Origin: Chionis minor
Lineage: Eukaryota > Chordata > Aves > Charadriiformes > Chionididae
DNA length: 64,000 bases
Direction of reading: 5' to 3'
NCBI GenBank assembly: GCA_013398295.1
Contig: VZSF01003481.1
Span: forward strand, 54,075 to 118,074
Part shown: positions 12,042-25,010 of the stretch, in pieces
Position numbering within the stretch: the first letter of the stretch is position 1
How the letters are laid out: each line of letters starts with the position of its first letter
Notes under the pieces: model-generated
Databases searched by the model: none
Told to the model about the DNA's origin: nothing
What the model saw: the letters and a program-made list of their open reading frames with translations, nothing else
Translations under genes and position numbers: made by a program

Positions 12042-12886
12042 GGGTGAAACAGAAGTGCAGAAGTCTCAGTAGCAAACCCAGTTGTCCTGCTACACTCATA
12101 TAAAAACAAGCATGGCATACTGTTGTATACTGGCCCGTTCAGACAGCTGCTAAGACACACGTACACATTTAAGCACGGAAAAATCCTGAAGTCAAGTTCT
12201 TTCCAAACCGAAGATCTGCCCTTGTCAACTCCTACTGCCAGGTCTAAGTCCAAGCACTTCCACCAACGTGTCTCTAGCAACGTAGAGATCAGTGCCTTCA
12301 TCTATGGAAGTGTTGTTTGAATAAAATCTTACTTGATTTATACAAACACTATAACTACACATAAGATGAATGAATGTGTGTTTGATAAACACAGAAATGT
12401 TTACAGTGGAAGACAGGAAGAATGAAAACAACAAAAAAACCCAAAAAAACCCCACACACTTACTTGAAAAGACTCGGGATACCAATTGTGTTCTTACTAG
12501 AAAATAAAAGCTATATGACTTAAATGAGCTCTTTAAATAATTTTTCTGCATTTACTGAAGTTTACCCACATCAGCTCTCTAACACTAAAGTTAGAAATCT
12601 CATTTACATGAAGATTAAGATGATTTATAATGAGAAGAAAAATGCAAAAACGTGGAAGACCGTCACGCTTTGTAGAGACTGATTGACACATTTTCCCGTT
12701 TCCTTCAAGGACGGTATCTGTGTCTGTTGATCTGTAGTTCAAAGAATTCCAGTTTGGTAAAATAAATTTGTCAACACACTACATGTGCGCACATGTATCT
12801 GCAGAAATAACTTCCTTGATCAAAAGGAACTTTTCCAACTGAATTTCATTCACCATCAGTTCTCAGAAAGAAGCTTGCATGCTTTT

Positions 12887-13051
12887 TCATGACTGGAAGG
12901 ATATCACAGTGTTGATTCTATATACAAAATAGGATCTATTCCAGTACACCCGAGTAAAGTAATTCACATATGGAGAATAGTTCATTTTGATTTCATGACA
13001 AAATCGTCCATATTTTGAGTAGGCATAACTGTCGCCTTCCTCACAAACCAC
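12887..13051 (-). CDS. DPY19L4: DPY19L4 exon 19 (last coding exon)
   Basis: Acceptor TTCTGACAG precedes 13051. Encodes residues 667-720, starting [20 protein letters not shown] and ending NTVISFQS, then TGA at 12887-12889. This is the luminal C-terminal domain, highly conserved ([20 protein letters not shown]). The ending matches vertebrate DPY19L4 and sets it apart from DPY19L1, L2 and L3. Confidence 0.96.
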   Translation of the reverse strand: MVCEEGDSYAYSKYGRFCHEIKMNYSPYVNYFTRVYWNRSYFVYRINTVISFQS

Positions 13052-13652
13052 CTGTCAGAAAAGAAGACGATCCAATTAAAATACTGAAGATAAGTGGTTA
13101 CAGAACATAATTCTGTACATTTAATTTACTTCTGTATTCTGTACCTTTCATTTACAATAGACATTTAATTTCCACACTGTATGATTCCAATAAGCTGAAA
13201 ATATATTTCCCTATAATTTGTTTAACCATCTAAACCAGCCTTGGTGAATTAATACCTTTGTCAGGATAGCAGACATTAAAACCACGGTACTTTACTCATT
13301 CAATAAAGAACAATGGCAGCGGAAATTATCCGCATGCCTCATTTACCCAGTACTTCAGACCTGACCTGCACATAGCATACCACCATATATAGGGAAGGAA
13401 ATTCTCGATTACCTTTTCCAGGCCAAGTAAGTTGGACATATCTAATAAAGACTGAAGACACAAACACCTAACACCCTATAAATTCCAATTAATTGGCTCG
13501 GAAGTAAATTGCTTGTGTATTTTAGCATCTACTATCTGATACCCTCGAAGAAATCCCTTCGCTACCCCTTCTGATTGTGATGGTGTGCTCCGCCTCCCCC
13601 AGACACCAACCTGATCTTTATCTCCTGTAACTGTGCTCAAGAGAAAACCACC

Positions 13653-14128
13653 TGTGGTGGTCCCAATGGGTGCATGCAGTCATGATGGCGGCAGCTAGGG
13701 CTCAACTTGGTGTTGGGGAGACAGATAACAACACAATAGCCAAGGGCTAACTAAGCAATGCTGGTTCTGTGGTCAATATGCAAATATGACTATAGGTCAA
13801 CCACCTTACTGCCTAAATAGTGAACAGCCTAAGAGCCCTTTGAGCTCCCCTGAACAGCAGCGGGCTGCAGGCCAGGATCTCCCCTTGAGTAGGCACGCCG
13901 CTCAAGGTTACCCCTCGAGGTTCAGAGATTCCTCGCCGCAACAGATCCTCGGTAAGTGACTAACAGCATGCTAAACGTTGTAACCTTAGCTAAGTAATAT
14001 ACAGGATCGATTGCGCATATATGCTCCTTTAGATGTAATCCGTTGACCAAGTCTGGGACTAGGACTAGATCCAGCCGCACCTAGACGCCTCTCTAAGAAG
14101 GAGTTTTGATTAAAATGATCATCACAAG
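13653..14128 (+). mobile_element. Probable LTR-derived segment
   Basis: GC content and wording differ from the surrounding intron. Starting near TGTGGTGGTCCC, the segment has a CTAAATAG box at about 13817, a GC-rich block resembling R-U5 (about 13850-13950) and a splice-donor-like CTCGGTAAGTGAC at 13958-13970, as in LTR plus leader sequence. I could not find a matching pair of flanking duplications, so both ends are approximate and the family is unknown. Confidence 0.4.
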
Positions 14129-14470
14129 CAATAGCCGCTCTGAAAAGTATCCTTAGGATGAACTGCTGAGTAAGTGGGTGTTAGGAATTAAGGAAGGAAG
14201 GAACGCATTCTGATATATGAACCAAACAAGAACTTAAAAACCCAACAGTAAAAGTGTGTTGATGAAATTAGGATATCAGGATTATGTGCAAGACAGAAGC
14301 ACGGAGGAAATATGGAGATGAGAGATGCAGAGGTATGAGGGAATGGAATCCTGAAACTGTGGTTAATTGTTCCAAAGTGTGAAGAGGGAACAGGAACCAA
14401 CTCATGCAAAAACAGATCTGAGAAGAAACTGAGAGATAACACGCGCTGATTGTCAATCATGGAGGTTATT

Positions 14471-14484
14471 CACACACACACACA
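14471..14484. repeat. Short (CA)n microsatellite
   Basis: Seven uninterrupted CA units, 16 bases outside the 3' end of a CR1 copy. Confidence 0.85.
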
Positions 14485-14500
14485 GTTATCATCCTATTGT

Positions 14501-15221
14501 AGAATCACCCAGGTTGGAAAAGACCTTTAAGATCATCAAGTCCAACCATCAACCTAACACTGCCAAAACCACCACTAAACCATGTCCCTCAGCACCACAT
14601 CTACCTGTCTTTTAAATACCTCCAGGAATGGCGATTCCACCACTGCCCTGGGCAGCCTGTTCCAATACTTAATAACCCTTTTGGTGAAGAAATTTTTCAC
14701 AATACCCAATCTAAACCTCCCTTGGCACAACTGGAGGCCATTTCCTCTCGTCCTATTGCTTGTTACTTGGGAGAAGAGACCGACCCCCACATTGCTACAA
14801 CCTCCTCTCAGGTAGTTGCAGAGAGTGATAAGGTCTCCCCTCAGCCTCCTTTTCTCCAGGCTAAACAACCCCAGTTGCCTCAGCTGCTCCTCATAAGACT
14901 TGTGCTCCAGACCCCTCACCAGCTTCCTTGTCCTTCTCTGGACACGCTCCAGCACCTCGACGTCTTTCTTGTAGTGAGGGGCACAAAAATGAACACAGTA
15001 TNCATGTTGTTGACAAAGATATTAAACAGAACAGGCCCCAATACTGAGCCCTGGGGAACACCACTTGTAACTGGCTGCCAACTGGATTTAACTCCACTCA
15101 CCACAACTCTTTGGGCCTGGCCTTCAGCCAGTTTTTGATCCATCCAAGCCATAAACAGCCAGTTTCTCCAGGAGAAAGCTGTGGGAAACTGTGTTGACGG
15201 CTTTACTAAAGTCCAGATGCC
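14501..15221 (-). mobile_element. CR1 LINE, 5'-truncated and internally deleted
   Basis: Plus strand starts AGAATCACCCAGGTTGGAAA, the CR1 3' end in reverse; the body runs to CTTTACTAAAGTCCAG near 15221. The minus-strand frame 14575-14955 encodes the end of CR1 ORF2 ([20 protein letters not shown]). Near 15000 the sequence jumps from the ...CACAGTAT position straight to an upstream block (ATGTTGTTGACAAAG), skipping intervening CR1 sequence, and a single N sits exactly at this joint (15002). Same subfamily as the copies at 19824 and 60567. Confidence 0.92.
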
Positions 15222-16582
15222 TTTATAAAGGCACTACACTATCATATAGTATATTGGTTACAACTTAGAATAATCATGGCATACATGATTTTAGCAGGAA
15301 GGCAAAGAAAGAAAAAACAAAGATTTCAGCAATGGTAAGGAAGTTAATAGAAAAAGAGGGACAATATCCTCCATGGATAAAGTCACCAGGAAACCTACAA
15401 GTTAAAGTGACACCATTTGTAGATTCCTGGGGAAATTAAGTAACTCCCTAAAAACCTATCACCCCTACAGCCACTCCCCTAAATGAAAGCAACTACAGAA
15501 ATGAAATGCTTGTATTACAAGTTCTTTTGAACCATGTATCATCAAAAGTAGAGCTTATAAAATACCTAACACAGATGAACAGCTTGGATTTTTCTCGCAA
15601 GAATGGAATGTAAGACTATATACGAGAAACATATGTATCCTCCCCATTAAAAAAAAAAAAAAAGCATTCAAACCAAGGATTAACTTGGTATAGTTAACAC
15701 ACAACAGGCTGTAGTGTCAAACAGATGCTTAAGTTCTTTTTCTTAGTCAGGAAACCAACTAAATGAAGCTAACCCGTGATTGCTTAAAAGTAACTGGGGA
15801 TGACTCCTCCACTGGTGACCTGAGCATAAGCAACCAAACCCTACGTGAGTTTACAGCCACTCCTGCCTTTATAAAGTCAAAACTTTCGCTGCATTCCCAG
15901 GAAGCAAGGGTAAAGAGATCACTTTATAAACCCAATCTCATTCCCTACTTCAACAGCGAGAGTAGCTCCAGCAGCACTCAGAACAGACACAGCATGGCAA
16001 TGACTGAAGTGGCATTCGCTGGTATCTTCAGAACTCTACACTTTATTCAACCAATCTTTCTACTGGCTATTGCTTAAACTACCTATTGGGGTGCAAACCT
16101 GTCTGGAGGGCCGAACCAAATACACTCGTAACCTCATCAGTACCAAACAGACTGTACTGAATTGAACGGCAGGCTGGTTCTCATCCCAGGCATAGTTTTA
16201 GAACTGAATTTATCCATTTTAAAATTTCATCTTTAAAGCCAGTAAAGAAGGCCCTCTGAGGCAGGGGTTTACTGCTTTTGTAATAACCTCTTCAAGTGTT
16301 ACAGTCTTAAAACATTTATATATATTTAAAACGGTATTCAATGATTGGCAGAAAAGCAGCACAGCTAGGTACTGATGTATTAGGAGGGATTAGAGCAGTT
16401 AAAGAATGGTATGGGGTAAGATTACAGGCGTAGAGGAAAGACAAAAAACTTAATTGATGACTTACAATTTATGACTCTGCCTATGTCAATTACAATCAGA
16501 AAAATAAGATCAGCAATATAAGAAGATTTCTTTTAAAATGAATTATTTATTCAAATATTCATTTTTTCTTACTGTTACTTAC

Positions 16583-16741
16583 ATGGCCATTAGCAATATC
16601 CAGTAGATCTTTAACTCTGCATCCTCTTACAGGTCCCACTTCATTGCAAATTGAATCTTCAATAATCAGAAAATTGGCTTTGTAAGATGTCAGTATCTTA
16701 TAAATATCCTCTGCTGACCTCTTTGAATAGATCTGATAAAT
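16583..16741 (-). CDS. DPY19L4: DPY19L4 exon 18
   Basis: 159 bases, 53 whole codons (residues 614-666), from [20 protein letters not shown] to DLLDIANGH. Acceptor TTTATAG, donor GTAAGT. Part of the luminal C-terminal domain; the block [19 protein letters not shown] is closely conserved with vertebrate DPY19L4. Confidence 0.96.
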
Positions 16742-17058
16742 CTATAAATTAAGAAAACATGTTCATTCAATGCAATAATCAGTGATAAATTAAGTATTTT
16801 GGAGTCACAGCATTTGGAATGCTGCTCACATATAGCTGGAGTGGCACCAAACAAATAATTTGCATTGCCAGGTGGCATGGGGGGCACAGGAGAGACATGT
16901 AAACGTGTGTGTCATGAGGAATGTTACAAGGTCATCTTTAAACCATTAACATTTACAGTACTCCCACAAATCTCAATCAGGTACTTTCAGTCTGACATGA
17001 TGGAAAAGTCTGTATTATCAGTGATAATATACACAAATTTATGGAATTGGACACTCAC

Positions 17059-17191
17059 ATTTTCATTTCTTTTTAGAAGATCATCATCATTATATAAAGG
17101 CAAGCTTGACACCATCCATCCAGTACAAAGCTTAATCACAGCCATTAACTGTGGGCTGCCTGCAAACACAGCAGCCACAGGAGCCTGTCGT
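17059..17191 (-). CDS. DPY19L4: DPY19L4 exon 17
   Basis: 133 bases; its first base completes Lys569, followed by residues 570-613 ([16 protein letters not shown] ... [12 protein letters not shown]). Acceptor TTTTTGCAG, donor GTGAGT. Start of the soluble luminal domain, with the conserved AGSPQLM and SLPLYNDDD blocks. Confidence 0.96.
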
Positions 17192-18980
17192 CTGCAAAAA
17201 CAACATCAATGTACACATATGAGCATAGGATGCATTTCTCAAAACCATTTTTTTAATTTTAAACTGTGAATCTTTTAAAGTGCTACAGTATGAATCAGAA
17301 GGCATGAAGATATCATTGGATGTCTAATTAAAATTGGTGTTAATGTTGCAGTGGCAGTAGTTTCCTTGCCACGAAAAGCTCACACCTGCAGCAACATGGA
17401 GTTTGCAAGGAAGGTCTCCTGCTGGGGCAAGGGCTGATGGCTGTTCTCCTCCTCTCCTTGCAATCCATGGAGCACCATTCACAGAGGTCCTGGAATGTAT
17501 CAAACTATTGCTTTTCTGAATGGCTACCGACTTGTGGCAAAACAAGCTTAGGAGGGAGGGTAGGCAGAAGGAGAAACAGTACGATGTTATCTTGTAAGGG
17601 AAAGATTTGTGATTATTTTCATTTAATCTCTAGGACCATGTACTTCATCATCTATGAGTAAATAGTCTCATGATGCAGAATAACATCTACAGTAATTATG
17701 TTTCTGGGTTTGGTTTAATCTTTTGAGTATTGGTATTCCTCCATTAGTGAAATAAAACAGTCATCGTCACACTTTATTACAGACTTCGGGCAACTCCTTC
17801 CACAGAGAAAATTCAAAATAAATCCATTTTATCAGAGAGAAAATTTTAAGAAAATATACTATAATAATGACATTCAATTAAAATTCCAATATGGACATCT
17901 AAGTATATCCTTAAGAAAAAAAAACAACCTTATTTCCATTAAAAATATGAACAGCTGCTACAAATAAGGGTAGTCAAATTGCTCGTAGCTGAGTGAATCT
18001 CAATGCAATTCACCATGATTAATTATGTACTTGAACTGTAATATATGCAGACTAATGCAAAAGCCATTATGTACTTGGCATTATTCCACTTGCTGCCTTG
18101 AAGAGCTACAGCAGTGACAAACAACATACACTACTATTAACGGAAAGAAGAAATTGGCTGAAACACCATAATTACCAGCCTTGTCTTTTCTGAAGATGAA
18201 CAGGTTGACATTAAAGACTACATAAATACAGAAAATAGTTTTCTAAAAAAACACAGTTAAAGGTAAGTTAGTTATCTGAACACACGGGATCTAACTTTCA
18301 GAGAAGTGCAGTTCCTAATGACATAGTTCAAATTTAGACTGAATGAGGCCAGAACCCAGCCCTGAAACTTTTGGTGAGAAGAAAGATATATCTCTGAAAA
18401 TAACTTGACTCAGAATTAGCTATGTATATGGTCAGCATGAACTATATAACATAGGTCAGTATTTGCTATGCTCCACCTAGCAAGCCAGATAAAGACCTCT
18501 CCAGCCTTCTGGTCAAAGGGGAAGTTTGAATCACACGTGTTACACTGCATGTTTCTTGACTGAAGTCTCTAAATCCTCACATTCAAGCATTTCATTTCAC
18601 TGGCTCGTGCACACAAAAATTCCATTGTTTCTATCCCCCGTGGAATCACAATCAACATGAATCCTCTAATCTACTGAGAAGTTAGTGTGCAGAGAACCAA
18701 GTACTAAGATGTCCGTCTTTATGTGGAAATTAGGTCCAGTAATGATAATAAATACAATTTGCTTGCATGTTTCACTATCTTCTCCTCATGCAAGCAATGA
18801 TAAAGTCTTGGTTCTTTCCATGGAAATAATACTAAACTTTAAATACACGATTCTCCTCCCATCTCTCCCTACATCATGGAATGACTTAGCAAGGGAAAAC
18901 TCAGATTCATACAGGTAGTGCCACAAAATGCTGAGCTAAAAACATCCTGACATAGAGAAGTAAAATAGAAGTGTACTTAC

Positions 18981-19063
18981 TTTATCCATGTCATGAGTTC
19001 TACTGTATCAGGATCATAGAATTCTTGTAGTTCTGAAAGCTCTGTCATTATCCTAGGGAAAAA
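18981..19063 (-). CDS. DPY19L4: DPY19L4 exon 16
   Basis: 83 bases, residues 542-568 ([20 protein letters not shown] ... VELMTWI) plus the first two bases of Lys569. Acceptor TTTCCCTCAG, donor GTAAGT. A second AG (CCCTAG) inside the exon could in principle be a weak alternative acceptor. Confidence 0.95.
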
Positions 19064-22000
19064 CTGAGGGAAACATATTTTTGGTTACTTAGAGTTAAAA
19101 AAAATAATCTATAGAACATCTAATTACATTAAGGCCTTCAATAACAGAACAAAAATGCGTTTCATCTGAGTTTTCCCTCCTGACTGGTATTTTTTGTTTG
19201 AATATTTTACAAAACACACTGTCTATAAGTATAAACAGTATAAACCTGACAGCAGGAGACCTTCTTCAAAATAAATACGTTAAATGCAAGTTCTCATCTC
19301 TCTCTATTTTATTAGAATACTTCTTATAAAAAAAAAAAAAAAANACGTGGCAACAACATTCCTCAACTTCAACTAGCCTTAAATGCATCAAACCCACAGT
19401 CCAGGTTTTCACATGCAAAGGCATATAAATAAGGGCCCGGAACCAAGAAGCTGACAGATCTCCCATGGTAAACCTGCTTGAGCAGCGGGAGGTCGGACTG
19501 TTGTGACTTGATGGAAAGGTGCTGTGCAAGTGGGAAAGAAGAAATTTCCTGGACAAGCATCGTGTGGGTAATCTGCCCTGGACTTTCCTCAGACTTTTAC
19601 TTCAATAACTGCACTGAAGGAAACTACACTATACTGTATGAAGTAGGGTATCTCAGTTTCTGCTCTTCAAAAACATTTTGGGAAAAGAAGGGATTCCGGG
19701 AAGTCAGATAGAATGCCAACTCCTTGAGAGGAGCATAAATTGCAAGCCTGCACCCCAGCTTCTCTATACTGTCAGGTTTGGGGGTGAAGGAACAACAGCT
19801 CCTTTATGAAGATGGGCAATTTTATAATCATAGAATCATTTAGGTTGGAAAAGACCTTTAAGATCATCAAGTCCAACCATTAACCTAACACTGCCAAGTC
19901 CACCAATAAACCATCTCCCTAAGCAACACATCTACACGTCTTTTAAATACCTCCAGGGATAGCAATTCCACCACTGCCCTGGGCAGCCTCTTCCAATGCT
20001 TGACAACCCTTTCCTTGAAGAATTTTTTACTAATATCCAGTCTAAACCTTGAGGCCATTTCCTTTTGTCCTGTCACTTGCTACTTGGGAGAAGATACAAC
20101 ACTCACCTTGCTGCAACCTCCTCTCAGGTAGTTGTAGAGAGTGATAAGGTCTCCCCTCAGCCTCCTTTTCTCCAGGCTAAACAACCCCAGTTGCCTCAGC
20201 TGCTCCTCATAAGACTTGTGCTCCAGACCCCTCACCAGCTTCCTTGTCCTTCTCTGGACACACTCCAGAATCTCCATGTCTTTCTTGTAGTGAGGGGCCC
20301 AAAACTGAGCACAGTATTCCAGGTGGGGCCTCAGCAGTGCCGAGTACAGGGAAACAGTCACTTCCCTAGTCCTGCTGGCCATGCTGTTCCTGATACAAGC
20401 CAGGATGCTATTGGCCTTCTTGGCCACCTGGGCACACTGCTGGCTCACATTCAGCTATTTTGTAACTCCTAGAGCCATTTAAAGCATTTATCTGAAGAAG
20501 GTGTGACTAGAAGCTGTCCAGCCTTGAGGGGGCTGGAGCATGCTCATGCTGTTGTAAAGTGGAAGCTATTGGATGCCAGCTCTTTTTGAAAAGTATAAAG
20601 TTTAGAAGTTATGCCAGACTAAAGGGGCAACTTACTTTGAGACAGCTAGAAATGGGGGCTTGCTTTTAACTGAGGAGTTTCCACCTCCATTACTGGCTGT
20701 ACAATTCATCCGTCAGGTGATAGCAGCCTACAACCAGACATGTTAGGGTAGCAGTAGAACAGCTGCCACATGTTCTCACCAGGGCTGAAAGCTGTAGCAG
20801 TGCTGTTACACACATGCCTGAACTGTCCGCCGAGCAGAAGAGGACAGAGAGAGGAACTGCTAAGGCCACCCCAAGGAGAACAAGCTTCACGTATCAATCA
20901 GAGCCTTAGAAATATCTAGTTAGATGAGGGATTAAGCCAGGCAAAATCAGAGGGCAGCCAAGCAGAAAGACTCCGAGCTGTACACTTAGCCATTTATAGC
21001 CACGGTAACAGATTAAGTGCCTCAAGGCATTTTATTGTCCTGTTACTATTAATCAAAGTTTCCAAGCTCAGGGATGAGTTATGAACCTGGAGAGCAAGCT
21101 GTTCACCACTGCTTAAAAGCAAAAGCTGGACCTGCAATGGATGAAGCCCTCTAGAGTCCAAACCTCCACATTGCTTTTATTAAAAAAATAATCTGAAAAA
21201 GAATTCTTTGATCAACTAACCTAGTTTCCTCTATTGTAATAGATTTCATAACTCTTTTGAGCAACTGTAGCTTTTTTTCAGAAGAATATCTATCGTTCTG
21301 GCAGAAATGTGTAAATAGTCAGATTACACTGCAACCCAAATTTCTATAATATAGATGTTACACAATCTGCTAAAATACTGTTGGTCAAGACTGGCTTTTG
21401 TATTTGAATGCCTTTTTTAAAAACAGTTATTTGAATTCTCACAAAACTATTCTGAAGCTATGTCAGTATGGGATACTTTCTACTTTATGGGGTATTTCCC
21501 ATATTTTTTACACTTACGGAAATTTAAAAACTAATTTCCAAATACTCTTTCCCTCAGTCTGTCTGTGCCTTGCAATAAAGATCTAAGTATTTATTTTAAA
21601 CATGGGAACATCTGTAGCTTTTCTTCCCTGTATCGTAGGATACAGGTTACCTCTACACAGTGCTCTGCACAAAGGATTTAACTCCGTTATAATTTGATGG
21701 GAGCTTTTCACATAGATTATTTGCATATGGCTTCCCACAGTTTTACTTCCATCCAACCTCACTCCCCTTCACTAAAACCAAGATTGGGGCAACACAGTTT
21801 TCAATATCCCGAGTTTTTATTTGTCAGTATTTTCTTTGTTGAGTCACTTTTATATATCGAAAGCATAACAGCTGAATATAATAAGGTCTTCATTTAAATT
21901 TAAATACTTCTTAATTACAACAAGCAATCATTACAAATTAAATTGTCAAACACCTCATACTGAAAAATGTAAACAGTTTTGTTTAAAAAAACCCCAAACA

Positions 22001-22136
22001 TATTTTCAGTGGATGACAGTTTTTATTTCACCACATATATTTCATTTCACCAAGTATATTTCACTGTATTTGCTTATCACGTTGATTCATATTGTGCCTA
22101 CATACAAAACAAGAAACACAAAGGTACTTTTCTTAC
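19064..22136 (-). other. DPY19L4: DPY19L4 intron 15
   Basis: A 3.1-kb intron. It holds a CR1 copy at 19824-20458 and a poly-A run (plus strand) ending at a single N (19344). No other feature recognised. Confidence 0.8.
19824..20458 (-). mobile_element. CR1 LINE, 5'-truncated
   Basis: Plus strand begins ATAATCATAGAATCATTTAG, the CR1 3' tail in reverse, and runs through the ORF2 end to CTGGCTCACATTCAGC. The minus-strand frames 20080-20448 and 19885-20076 are two pieces of one ORF2 C-terminal region in different frames, so the copy is frameshifted near 20070-20090. Lies in intron 15 in the same sense as DPY19L4. Sequence is very close to the copies at 14501 and 60567. Confidence 0.93.
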
Positions 22137-22193
22137 CTCTTTCCACAAGCTGAATCCAATTATTGTGGGAACTGCCATACTCAGTATAAGAGC
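22137..22193 (-). CDS. DPY19L4: DPY19L4 exon 15
   Basis: 57 bases, 19 codons (residues 523-541): ALILSMAVPTIIGFSLWKE. Acceptor TTTCCTAG, donor GTAAGA. Encodes the last membrane segment before the luminal C-terminal domain. Confidence 0.96.
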
Positions 22194-23639
22194 CTAGGAA
22201 ATACATGTTAGGAGAAATGGATTATGGACCGTTCTCCAACCTTGGCCTATGTTATTCCGTTCATATAGTAGGCTACATTTGTGCCTGAAACATTAGAGTG
22301 ACAGTAGGTGAAACTTTGCGGTTTTCTACCAGGCAAAAACTCTCCACAAGCAAGAATTTGCCTCATTTAGCACAGAAGAATTTATCTGACCCCTGATAAC
22401 TTTACTATCAATACAACTCAAAATAGCAATCATGCAACGTGCACATGATGCAGGTAACGGAAGAAAAGTAAACACCTCATATACAAACACAATGAGATAA
22501 TCTGAGAAACGGAAAAAAATATGAAATAAGCATTTCAAATCACTGATCTTGTTGGTTCTTGTGTTCACATTAACAATATTGACATGCAAAACTTAGAAAC
22601 CCATTTTTCAGCACACCGTCATTCTAGCTGATATAATTTTTGCTTTGCAAAAAGGAGAAAATAGTTCGTGTGGTACAAGAAACATCTGGTAAAGAATGCA
22701 CACAAGGCATTCTCTTCCCACTAAGCTATTAACACATCTACTGTATTAATAGTAAAAAAGCAGGTCTATATAGTAGAAAGCATGAGGTATATAAAGGAAT
22801 GTGTTTACCATGCACATAAACATACTGTCACTCCTTGATTGGAGGAACACTGTAAATGTTTCTGCTGTTACAGTGTATGGCACTTTGACAAGTGACATAG
22901 AGACTCTCTGTTGAAGTATAAATTTGAGAGGCTTCTAGGAATAAATATTTTAAAGTAAGTAATAGGCTATCCTTATTTTATTAATAAAACAAATGCACAA
23001 TGTTGCTAAAAAATGCACAAAGCAACCCAGTATATTAAGAATAAAGCTAGGGTTGGAAGTGGGGGAGTTGTTCACACCGTAGCACAACCTCATCTTCCAT
23101 TGCAACACTTCTCTACAATGGCCACACAAGAATAAATCCTATGCAAAGTAATTCCACTTACCATTTCTTATGAAGCAGCTTTACTCTTAGCAGTTAAATA
23201 CACCTAAGTAGCCCATTTTAAGCCTCATTTCCTAGTGAAACAAGGCCTATATTGATGCTTGCCCCCATTTTTCTCCTCACTCCTCCTAAAAAGTACACGA
23301 CCTTCTGGCCAATCTCAACTAAACATGACAGAGAGCTTGAGATCTCAAAGATTTATTAAAAGAAATTAAACAGATGAGTGAAAGTGAGAGATGAAGACAG
23401 CCCTGCTTCTTATGAGGAAAGGCTGTAGTGTGAACACAACTTTATCACCAGGTACCACAGAGCATGTGAAAGTGTGATATTAAGAATGAAGGACACAGAA
23501 ACGCAGACTACATGAGATCCACTGCTCACAGAGCTACAGGTTCTTTTAATGGTTCTTCTATAGGTCTTAGGTAATTGCTGTTTGAAAAGTTATATGCTTG
23601 CTAGCTGTAATCCCCAAGACATTGGCAACAGCAACTCAC
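22194..23639 (-). other. DPY19L4: DPY19L4 intron 14
   Basis: AT-rich unique sequence; I see no repeat or other feature in it. Confidence 0.7.
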
Positions 23640-23760
23640 CAGCAATATCGGGTGCACAGCTTTCAGTCGAAGCCACTTGAAAAGCGTCATCCAAAGTTCA
23701 GGAGAGCACACACCAAACGCAGCCAGCATGCAAACGTAAGGGGTCCATAGATATTTCGTT
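23640..23760 (-). CDS. DPY19L4: DPY19L4 exon 14
   Basis: 121 bases; the first base completes Gly482, then residues 483-522 ([20 protein letters not shown] ... [10 protein letters not shown]). Acceptor TTTTTCAG, donor GTGAGT. Membrane segment plus the conserved [15 protein letters not shown] stretch. Confidence 0.96.
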
Positions 23761-24890
23761 CTGAAAAACATTGCAATAACTTAAGTTGGGGCTCTGCACA
23801 TGCCCCTGTATTCAAGCTATTTCTAAAAAAACTTTCAAATTTTTTTCATATGTCAAATACAGTCTGGATGTTCAAACACTCCGAGATCAAATTTGATGGC
23901 ACTGAAGGGTAAACCAAGGAAATCTCTAGCAGAAGAGCAGGCACCTGATTATCTGCTGCAAGATGTAGGAGCAAGATCCAAGGTCAAAGGTGACAAAATC
24001 CTTCACAGAGTTCAGGAGAGGATGAAAGAAAAACAAAGAGACTAGTAAAGTCACTTGGCTGTTGCGGTTTTCCAGCCAAGCAAGGATAAAAAGCAGCTAT
24101 TCAGCAAAGCTGTACAGACACTCTACTATAAAGGAGTTCCTGAAGAAAGGAAAGGAAAATATTTAATAAACAATTTACGATTTGCTGGTATTGTCTGCTT
24201 CTTAAGGACAGACTAGTCAAGTTAAGACAACTACACGGTAATACAAGTGTCTGCTCACTTTAAGAATTTGTGAATATTCAGATTTTTGGATGATGAGCAT
24301 AACACAAACGCAAGTCTGCCACCTTCATGCTGATTTAGCTGAGAGCCAAGATGAGAACAATAATGTCTTCCAAACATTCTTAGCTTCTGTAGCTTTAAGA
24401 ACTGATACAATACTTGTGAAAATAGCTTTGCTACTGCTTTAAACATGCCAAGCAAAGGTGTACCTCATGCTAGCCTAGACACAAGAAGACGGATAAGAAA
24501 TCTTCCATGTCCCAATATTCCAAAATATACACTGTTCATCAAAACACTACACGAGATCTTGCTAGAATACAATATTAAAAGAATTACAGCACACTTAAAT
24601 TACACTTAAATATCATACAGAAAGTGACAAAAAATTGCTTCAATTACTGTCTTGGATTTTGGCCGCATTAAAGCTCGGAGAAAACATTAAAAAGACCAAG
24701 CACAATTCATCATATACCTGTATCCAATTTACAGTCAAAATGATCTTTGCTCTCTTCCCTACTAACTAGTACCACTATATGCCAAATACATTTCTGAAAA
24801 GGGGTGAATTTCAAAGGGGTGAATGGTGTATCGCGTCCAATTAGGAACTCTCTGTTGCTTTCAAAAGAGATACATCAAAATCAGACTTAC

Positions 24891-25010
24891 CCTTCCAAAC
24901 ACATCGCTAGACAACCAAGTAAAATTGTGTGAATTACATGATAAACTATTTCTGGCCTCTCTCCAATTCGACCATCCTCAAGTTTAACTGTCTCTTTCAG
25001 TGGTTCACCA
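24891..25010 (-). CDS. DPY19L4: DPY19L4 exon 13
   Basis: 120 bases; the first base completes Cys442, then residues 443-481 ([20 protein letters not shown] ... [10 protein letters not shown]), ending on the first two bases of Gly482. Acceptor CAACTGCAG, donor GTAAGT. The hydrophilic [11 protein letters not shown] part is a loop, followed by a membrane segment. Confidence 0.96.

Larger units (their letters stand above)
7229..12886 (-). other. DPY19L4: DPY19L4 3' UTR and downstream flank (extent approximate)
   Basis: Sequence after the DPY19L4 stop codon (12887-12889, minus strand). It is AT-rich, holds no open frame of note and contains one CR1 copy. Minus-strand AATAAA signals that could end the message are near 11638, 11905, 9472 and 7472; the last is followed by a T-rich stretch that would suit a downstream element. 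The human transcript is remembered as having a 3' UTR of several kb, so several of these could be used. The true end cannot be fixed from sequence alone. Confidence 0.4.
13052..16582 (-). other. DPY19L4: DPY19L4 intron 18
   Basis: A 3.5-kb intron, the main landing site for mobile DNA within the gene. It holds an LTR-like segment (about 13653-14128) and a CR1 copy (14501-15221). The remainder is AT-rich with no recognised feature; the plus-strand frame at 15763-16077 is chance. Confidence 0.8.

Noticed and set aside
14575..14955. Minus-strand frame with [11 protein letters not shown]
   Set aside because: Part of a truncated CR1 ORF2, not a host gene.
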